Below, piece by piece: positions 53,243 through 57,079 of a DNA stretch of 57,079 bases (position 1 is the stretch's first letter; each line of letters starts with the position of its first letter). The position numbers were made by a program, and so were the translations under genes. Origin of the DNA: Actinomycetota bacterium (lineage in GTDB: Bacteria > Actinomycetota > Acidimicrobiia > Acidimicrobiales > MedAcidi-G1). Below the pieces are notes generated by a model. The model worked only from the letters and a program-made list of their open reading frames with translations, did no database searches and was not told the origin of the DNA. The stretch covers positions 1-57,079 of the forward strand of contig JACNKQ010000022.1 of NCBI GenBank assembly GCA_014381945.1. Direction: 5' to 3'.

Positions 53243-54496
53243 ATGGCACTCGATGGGGTCCTGCGCGGAGCGCTGGCCGGAGCCGACCTGGGCGCCGGCT
53301 TCCACGTCCTTCCGGGCCAGGGGAATGCACTCGTGGCCGAGACAGACGCCGGGCTGGTTCTCGTCGACGCTGGTTCGCTGCCGGCAGCACCGGCGATGGT
53401 CGAACACCTCCGGACGGTCACGGACTCGCCGCTCCACGCCATCTGCTACAGCCACGGACACCTGGGGTACAACGCAGCGGTCGGGACGTGGCAGGCCCAT
53501 GCCGACGAGCGCGGCGATTCACCTCCCCGACTGGTCGCCCACGAGAACCTGGTGCACCGGTACGCGCGCTACCGCGAGACGCTCCACCTCCAGGCGCGAA
53601 TGGCCGCGGTGCAGTTCCCGTCCCGCGAGGGATTCGCCTGGGAGAGGATGCTCCCGGCGTTCAGGATGGTCGACCCGACCGAGACCTTCGCCGACTCTCT
53701 GGTGGTGGTCACGGGTGGCCGCACCGTCGAGGTTCGCTGGGCACCGTCCGAGACCGACGATGCCATCGCCGTCTGGTTCCCCGACGACGGCCTTCTCTAC
53801 GGTGGTCCGGCCACGCCGGGCGATGCGATTCCCAACATCGGGACGCCCCTACGTACCCAGCGCTTCACGATCCGCTGGGCCGACACCCTCGACGCCCTGG
53901 CGGCACTGGGAGCCGACACCCTCGTGACCGAGTTCGGTCCTGTGGTGCAGGGGGCCCAGGAGGTACACCACCGGCTCTCGCACACGGCCGAGGCTCTGCG
54001 CTGGTTGCGTCGAGAGGTCGTCGACCGCATGAACCGGGGAATGGGGGAGGGGGAGGTTCTCGCCGACCTCGAGTATCCGTCCGAGTTGTTCGACCAGCCG
54101 TGGATGACCCCCAACTACGGCTGCCCGGACTACATCGCCCGCGACCTGTACCGCGAGGAGAACGGCTGGTGGGACAGGAACCCGACGACCCTGCACCCTG
54201 CGCCGCCTTCCGAGGCCGCCGCCGCAGTGCGCAGCGCGCTGGTCGACCCCGGGGCGGTCCTCGAGCGGGTCCGCGGGCTGGCCGCATCCGGTGAGACGCA
54301 GTTGGCGCTGCATGTGGTCGACCTCCTGGCCATGGCCGGTGGCGACGACCCGTTCGTGGTGGCCGCCCGAGAACTCAAGGCAGAACTGTGCCGTACCCGG
54401 GCGGGAGAAGTGGCGCCCTACGTTTCGAGGGCCGCCTACCGGTCCTCGGCCCGCCTTCTCGACGGCGGGGCGACCTCCTGGCAGGACCTGGGGTAG
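53243..54496 (+). CDS. Metallo-beta-lactamase-fold protein, alkyl-sulfatase-like
   Basis: 417 aa. The N-terminal MBL-fold has NALVAETDAGLVLVDAGS; the C-terminal half has features of alkyl sulfatases (LEYPSEL, LYREENGWWDRNP, then a dimerisation/C-terminal helical domain). The metal motif HxHxDH reads HGHLGY (residues 71-76), losing the Asp and last His. The enzyme may bind one metal or none, or act on another substrate. ATG 53243. Confidence 0.78.
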   Translation: MALDGVLRGALAGADLGAGFHVLPGQGNALVAETDAGLVLVDAGSLPAAPAMVEHLRTVTDSPLHAICYSHGHLGYNAAVGTWQAHADERGDSPPRLVAHENLVHRYARYRETLHLQARMAAVQFPSREGFAWERMLPAFRMVDPTETFADSLVVVTGGRTVEVRWAPSETDDAIAVWFPDDGLLYGGPATPGDAIPNIGTPLRTQRFTIRWADTLDALAALGADTLVTEFGPVVQGAQEVHHRLSHTAEALRWLRREVVDRMNRGMGEGEVLADLEYPSELFDQPWMTPNYGCPDYIARDLYREENGWWDRNPTTLHPAPPSEAAAAVRSALVDPGAVLERVRGLAASGETQLALHVVDLLAMAGGDDPFVVAARELKAELCRTRAGEVAPYVSRAAYRSSARLLDGGATSWQDLG

Positions 54497-54639
54497 ACAC
54501 GACCGGCTTACGCCGACCGGGGCTTTCCAACTGCGGACGGACCGGCTATCGTCCTTCACCCGGCGGGTGGGCACAGGTAACCTCACGGGCGACCCGGCTC
54601 GAAAAGGTGCTGGCGACGACCGACAGGGAGGTGGCCGCC

Positions 54640-54669
54640 GTGGCCACGGACAGGACGGGTGCCGAATGA
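54640..54669 (+). CDS. Possible 9-codon upstream ORF of the XRE gene
   Basis: GTG 54640 with AGGGAG 9 nt upstream encodes M-A-T-D-R-T-G-A-E and stops at TGA 54667-54669, overlapping the XRE start as ATGA. It could couple translation of the regulator. The alternative is that the frame starts further upstream. Confidence 0.35.
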   Translation: MATDRTGAE

Positions 54670-55277
54670 TCGTCCACGACGGCGGAGATGCGCACGCATT
54701 CTCTTCGGACGACGTCTGCCGGGTCGTGGGCGAGCGGGTGCGCGACGCACGGCGGGCACTCGGGCTGACGATGGCGCAGTTCGCCGAAGTTGCCGAGATC
54801 TCCCTCGGAATGGTTTCCAAGATCGAACACGGCCAGACCTCACCCAGCCTCTCCACCCTGACGCGGCTCGCCCACGCGGCTGAGGTGCCCATCACGGCGT
54901 TCTTCCGTGGCCTCGACGAGGAGCACGATGTCGTCATAGTCCGGGCCGGCGAGCGCATGGAGATCCTGCACGAGGGGACCCGGCCCGGCCACGTCTACGA
55001 AGACCTGGGATCGCTGCGCGGGCCGCACCGGATCATCGAACCGATGATGGTCCTGCTCGAGTCGTCCGACGACGTGTTCCCCCTGTTCCAGCACGAGGGC
55101 GTCGAGTTCCTCCACATGCTCGAGGGGTCGATGGACTACGGCTACGGCCCGAACACCTACCGGTTGGGTGCGGGCGACACCATCCAGATCCACGGTGAGG
55201 TGGCACACGGCCCCACCACCCTGATCGAAGTGCCTGTCAGGTTCATGTCGGTGAAGGTCTACACAGCGCCCGAGTAG
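54666..55277 (+). CDS. XRE-family regulator with C-terminal cupin domain
   Basis: 203 aa. The HTH spans about residues 20-75 (VRDARRALGLTMAQFAEVAE, then SLGMVSKIEHGQTSPSLSTL). The cupin domain includes HEGVEFLHMLEGSMDYGYG and GAGDTIQIHGEVAHGP. Such regulators sense small ligands and typically control adjacent catabolic or redox genes; here the MBL-fold gene and the two P450 genes are neighbours. ATG 54666 follows the possible uORF. Confidence 0.9.
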   Translation: MIVHDGGDAHAFSSDDVCRVVGERVRDARRALGLTMAQFAEVAEISLGMVSKIEHGQTSPSLSTLTRLAHAAEVPITAFFRGLDEEHDVVIVRAGERMEILHEGTRPGHVYEDLGSLRGPHRIIEPMMVLLESSDDVFPLFQHEGVEFLHMLEGSMDYGYGPNTYRLGAGDTIQIHGEVAHGPTTLIEVPVRFMSVKVYTAPE

Positions 55278-55292
55278 GCGGAGATCCCGAGG

Positions 55293-55309
55293 GCGGGCGT
55301 TCAGCCCGC
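55293..55309. terminator. GC-rich hairpin between convergent genes
   Basis: GCGGGC-GTTCA-GCCCGC, a 6-bp stem with a 5-nt loop, between the XRE and P450 stops. It overlaps the P450 stop codon. There is no T-run, so it could be a weak bidirectional terminator or stabilise 3' ends. Confidence 0.35.
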
Positions 55310-56578
55310 GGCGAGCACTGGAGTCGATGGCGTGAACGCCACCGGCAGGTGCTTGATGCCGTTCACCAGGTTCATCCGTAGGCGGTCGGGTGGCCCGGTG
55401 GCCTCGAGGTCCGGCAGGCGCCGCGCCAGGCCCTCGAACATGACCTCGATCTCCAGTCGGGCCAGGTTGGCACCGAGGCAGAAGTGGGCGCCACCACCAC
55501 CAAACGCCAGGTGGTGGTTGGGGGTGCGGGTCAGGTCGAAGCCGTGCGGGTCGTCGTAGACGGTTTCGTCGCGGTTGCCCGAGGGGTACCAGAGCGTGAC
55601 CTTGTCACCGGCCCGGATCGACTCTCCGCCCAACTCCGTGTCTGCGGTGGCGGTGCGACGGAAGAAGTTGACCGGGCTGGTGTACCGGAGTACCTCGTCG
55701 ACTGCAGTCGCGTCCATGCCCCGCTCGCAGACCCGCTGCCACTGGTCGGGATGGTCGAAGAACGCCAGCATCCCGAGGCTGATCGAGTTCCTGGTCGTCT
55801 CGTTGCCGGCAACGATGAGCAGCGTGAAGAAGAGGTCCCGCTCGAGGTCGGTGAGTTCGGTCACCGTGCCGTCGTCGAGCGTGATGCGGGCCTCGGTGAG
55901 CGCCGTCCACACGTCGTCGGCCGGCTCGGCACGCTTGCGCTCGGTCAGGTCGTGGGCGTACACCGCCATCTCGATGACGGCCTTTTCGTATTCACCCCCC
56001 GGTTCGCTGGGGTCGGTCGAGAACTCGGGATCGCTGCCGCCGATGGTGCGGTTGCTCCAGTCGAAGAGCAGCTTCCGGTCGGCATCGGGGACTCCGAGGA
56101 TGTCGGCGATCGCCATGAGGGGTAGTTCGGCGGCCACCTGGGTGACGAAGTCGGCCTCGCCGGCCTCGCAGATCCGGTCGAGGATGAGGTCGGTCCGGGT
56201 CCGCATCGTGTCCTCGAGGCGACGGATCATCCGCGGCGTGAAGCCCGTGTTGACGAGCTTGCGGTAGCGGGTGTGCTGCGGAGGGTCGGTCATCACCATC
56301 TGGAGGCCGGGGCCGCGGCCGTCCTCTATGTCGGTGAGGGCGATGCCGCCGGCGCCGTTGCGGCCGGGGCCCGTCTGGTGCGAGTAGAGGGTGCCGGACC
56401 GGTGGACCTCGGTGATGTGCTCGTACGAGGACACCACCCAGAACGGTTCGGGCTCCTCCTCGGTGGCGGGGTGGAGCCACACGGGATGCTGGCGGCGCAG
56501 GGCGTCGAACCACTCGTGCGGCATGCGTTGGACGAACACGTCCAGGTCGGTGAGGTCGATCTCGTCGAAGATGCCCAT
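55301..56578 (-). CDS. Cytochrome P450, CYP125/CYP142-like
   Basis: 425 aa. The haem motif is FGGGGAHFCLGANLARLE, the I-helix VAGNETTRNSIS, and ExxR is EVLRYTSPV. The N-E-T-T-R-N-S I-helix plus the G-A-N-L-A-R motif resemble the steroid/terpenoid C26-type P450s of actinomycetes (CYP125 group); a sterol or isoprenoid substrate is plausible but unproven. The start is ATG 56578. It is divergent from the lipoprotein gene. Confidence 0.88.
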   Translation of the reverse strand: MGIFDEIDLTDLDVFVQRMPHEWFDALRRQHPVWLHPATEEEPEPFWVVSSYEHITEVHRSGTLYSHQTGPGRNGAGGIALTDIEDGRGPGLQMVMTDPPQHTRYRKLVNTGFTPRMIRRLEDTMRTRTDLILDRICEAGEADFVTQVAAELPLMAIADILGVPDADRKLLFDWSNRTIGGSDPEFSTDPSEPGGEYEKAVIEMAVYAHDLTERKRAEPADDVWTALTEARITLDDGTVTELTDLERDLFFTLLIVAGNETTRNSISLGMLAFFDHPDQWQRVCERGMDATAVDEVLRYTSPVNFFRRTATADTELGGESIRAGDKVTLWYPSGNRDETVYDDPHGFDLTRTPNHHLAFGGGGAHFCLGANLARLEIEVMFEGLARRLPDLEATGPPDRLRMNLVNGIKHLPVAFTPSTPVLAAG

Positions 56579-56708
56579 GTGGTGGTGCCTCGAGGTCGTC
56601 GCCGGCCCGGTGTGGACGGAGCCTGGTGCGTAACGTACCGGATCGACAACCGGGGCTCCCCAGCGGACGAACCACCCACGGAAGGCTCTGCCGTTTCCCA
56701 CTGATTGC

Positions 56709-56735
56709 AGAAATTTCCTCACAGTAGAGATTTCT
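56709..56735. promoter_or_regulatory. Inverted repeat upstream of the lipoprotein promoter
   Basis: AGAAAT (56709-56714), a 15-nt spacer and its complement ATTTCT (56730-56735), ending 1 nt before the -35 box. A regulator here would affect the lipoprotein gene and possibly the divergent P450. Confidence 0.35.
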
Positions 56736-56736
56736 C

Positions 56737-56765
56737 TTGACTCGTGTGGCAGGTGTCGCTACTCT
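56737..56765 (+). promoter_or_regulatory. Promoter of the lipoprotein gene
   Basis: TTGACT (56737-56742), an exact 17-nt spacer, then TACTCT (56760-56765). The expected start near 56772 leaves a leader of about 93 nt before ATG 56865, in contrast to the leaderless neighbours. Confidence 0.6.
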
Positions 56766-56864
56766 GGTGCAAGGTTCGGGGGAGTAGTCCATTCAGGGGC
56801 GCCCTGCCGGCCGGCATGTGGGGGTGGAATCGTCACCCTCTCGATCAACCAGAGGGGAAACTCG

Positions 56865-57079
56865 ATGTTGAAGCGTCTGATCCTGATCCTCACGTCGCTG
56901 GCGCTCGTCGCCTCGGCCTGCGGATCCGACGGCGGTGGTGACACCACGCCGACAACCACGACCAAGGCACCGGTGGTGACGACCACCACCGCTGCCCCGA
57001 CGACTACAGCGACTCCGGATGCGCCGGCGGATTCCGATGATCCGATCAAGCTGCCGATCCACAACTGGTCGTCGCAGAT
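56865..57079 (+). CDS. Lipoprotein, probable solute-binding protein (truncated by window edge)
   Basis: The first 71 codons only. A signal peptide MLKRLILILTSLALVAS is followed by the lipobox A-S-A-C with Cys19 as the lipid site, then a Thr/Ala/Pro-rich linker and DDPIKLPIHNWSSQ, like the beginning of a binding protein for glycine betaine-type solutes. ATG 56865 has GAGGGGAAA upstream. Its maturation would involve the Lnt-like protein at 11349 if that is active. Confidence 0.75.
   Translation, partial: MLKRLILILTSLALVASACGSDGGGDTTPTTTTKAPVVTTTTAAPTTTATPDAPADSDDPIKLPIHNWSSQ

Noticed and set aside
51986-54496. A P450 fused to the MBL-fold protein through a long plus-strand frame from 52151
   Set aside because: The P450 is on the minus strand; the plus-strand extension is its antisense, and the MBL-fold gene has its own promoter and start at 53243.

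Overview
The window is about 57 kb of dense, GC-rich bacterial chromosome. Coding sequence fills nearly all of it on both strands, one tRNA gene is visible, and there are no rRNA genes, CRISPR arrays, phage genes or recognisable insertion sequences. An actinomycete fits best. Evidence is the mycothiol ligase mshC beside cysS, a DUF3499 protein, a HelD-like helicase, a DUF222/HNH endonuclease, and many starts that look leaderless. The abundance of acyl-CoA dehydrogenases, crotonases, P450s, amidohydrolases and Fe(II)/2-oxoglutarate oxygenases resembles environmental Acidimicrobiia, but that placement is inference.

Layout. 1-2572 (minus): amidohydrolase, acetoacetate-decarboxylase-like protein and a MarR regulator. 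2644-5607 (plus): a B12-dependent acyl-CoA mutase operon (large subunit, B12 subunit, MeaB GTPase) whose substrate-contact residues match isobutyryl-CoA mutase rather than methylmalonyl-CoA mutase. 5654-11339: GtrA protein, methyltransferases, a glycosyltransferase/methyltransferase/toroid-protein operon and dtd. 11349-16492 (minus): apolipoprotein N-acyltransferase, hemY, hemE and a patatin. 16666-28734: HelD-like helicase, a heptad-repeat membrane protein, an ABC exporter pair, GNAT, cyclophilin, 3-hydroxyacyl-CoA dehydrogenase, MFS transporter, an NAD-kinase-like protein and a HAD hydrolase. 28735-31640: repeat-rich DUF222/HNH locus and DUF3499. 31881-37731: acyl-CoA dehydrogenase, hydrolases, cysS, mshC and tRNA-Arg. 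37823-47003: a nine-gene overlapping catabolic operon (minus), with a divergent TetR gene and crotonase separated from it by a clear inverted-repeat operator. 47090-49887: three different Fe(II)/2OG oxygenases. 49983-55277: small zinc ribbons, pcm, DUF2784, DUF167, P450, a metallo-beta-lactamase-fold protein and an XRE-cupin regulator. 55301-57079: a second P450 and the start of a lipoprotein gene, truncated by the window edge.

Two features run through the whole window. First, many starts lack a Shine-Dalgarno sequence and instead follow a TANNNT box by 6-8 nt, the pattern of leaderless actinobacterial mRNAs; this helped choose several GTG starts. Second, short tandem repeats are common. Inside genes their units are 9, 12, 21 or 192 bp, all multiples of three; the clearest intergenic ones are 46 and 7 bp.

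Functionally the window is mostly acyl-CoA catabolism with dedicated MarR, TetR and XRE regulators, mixed with housekeeping genes for haem, mycothiol, tRNA charging and lipoprotein acylation. Functions are assigned from sequence motifs only; no database search was possible.
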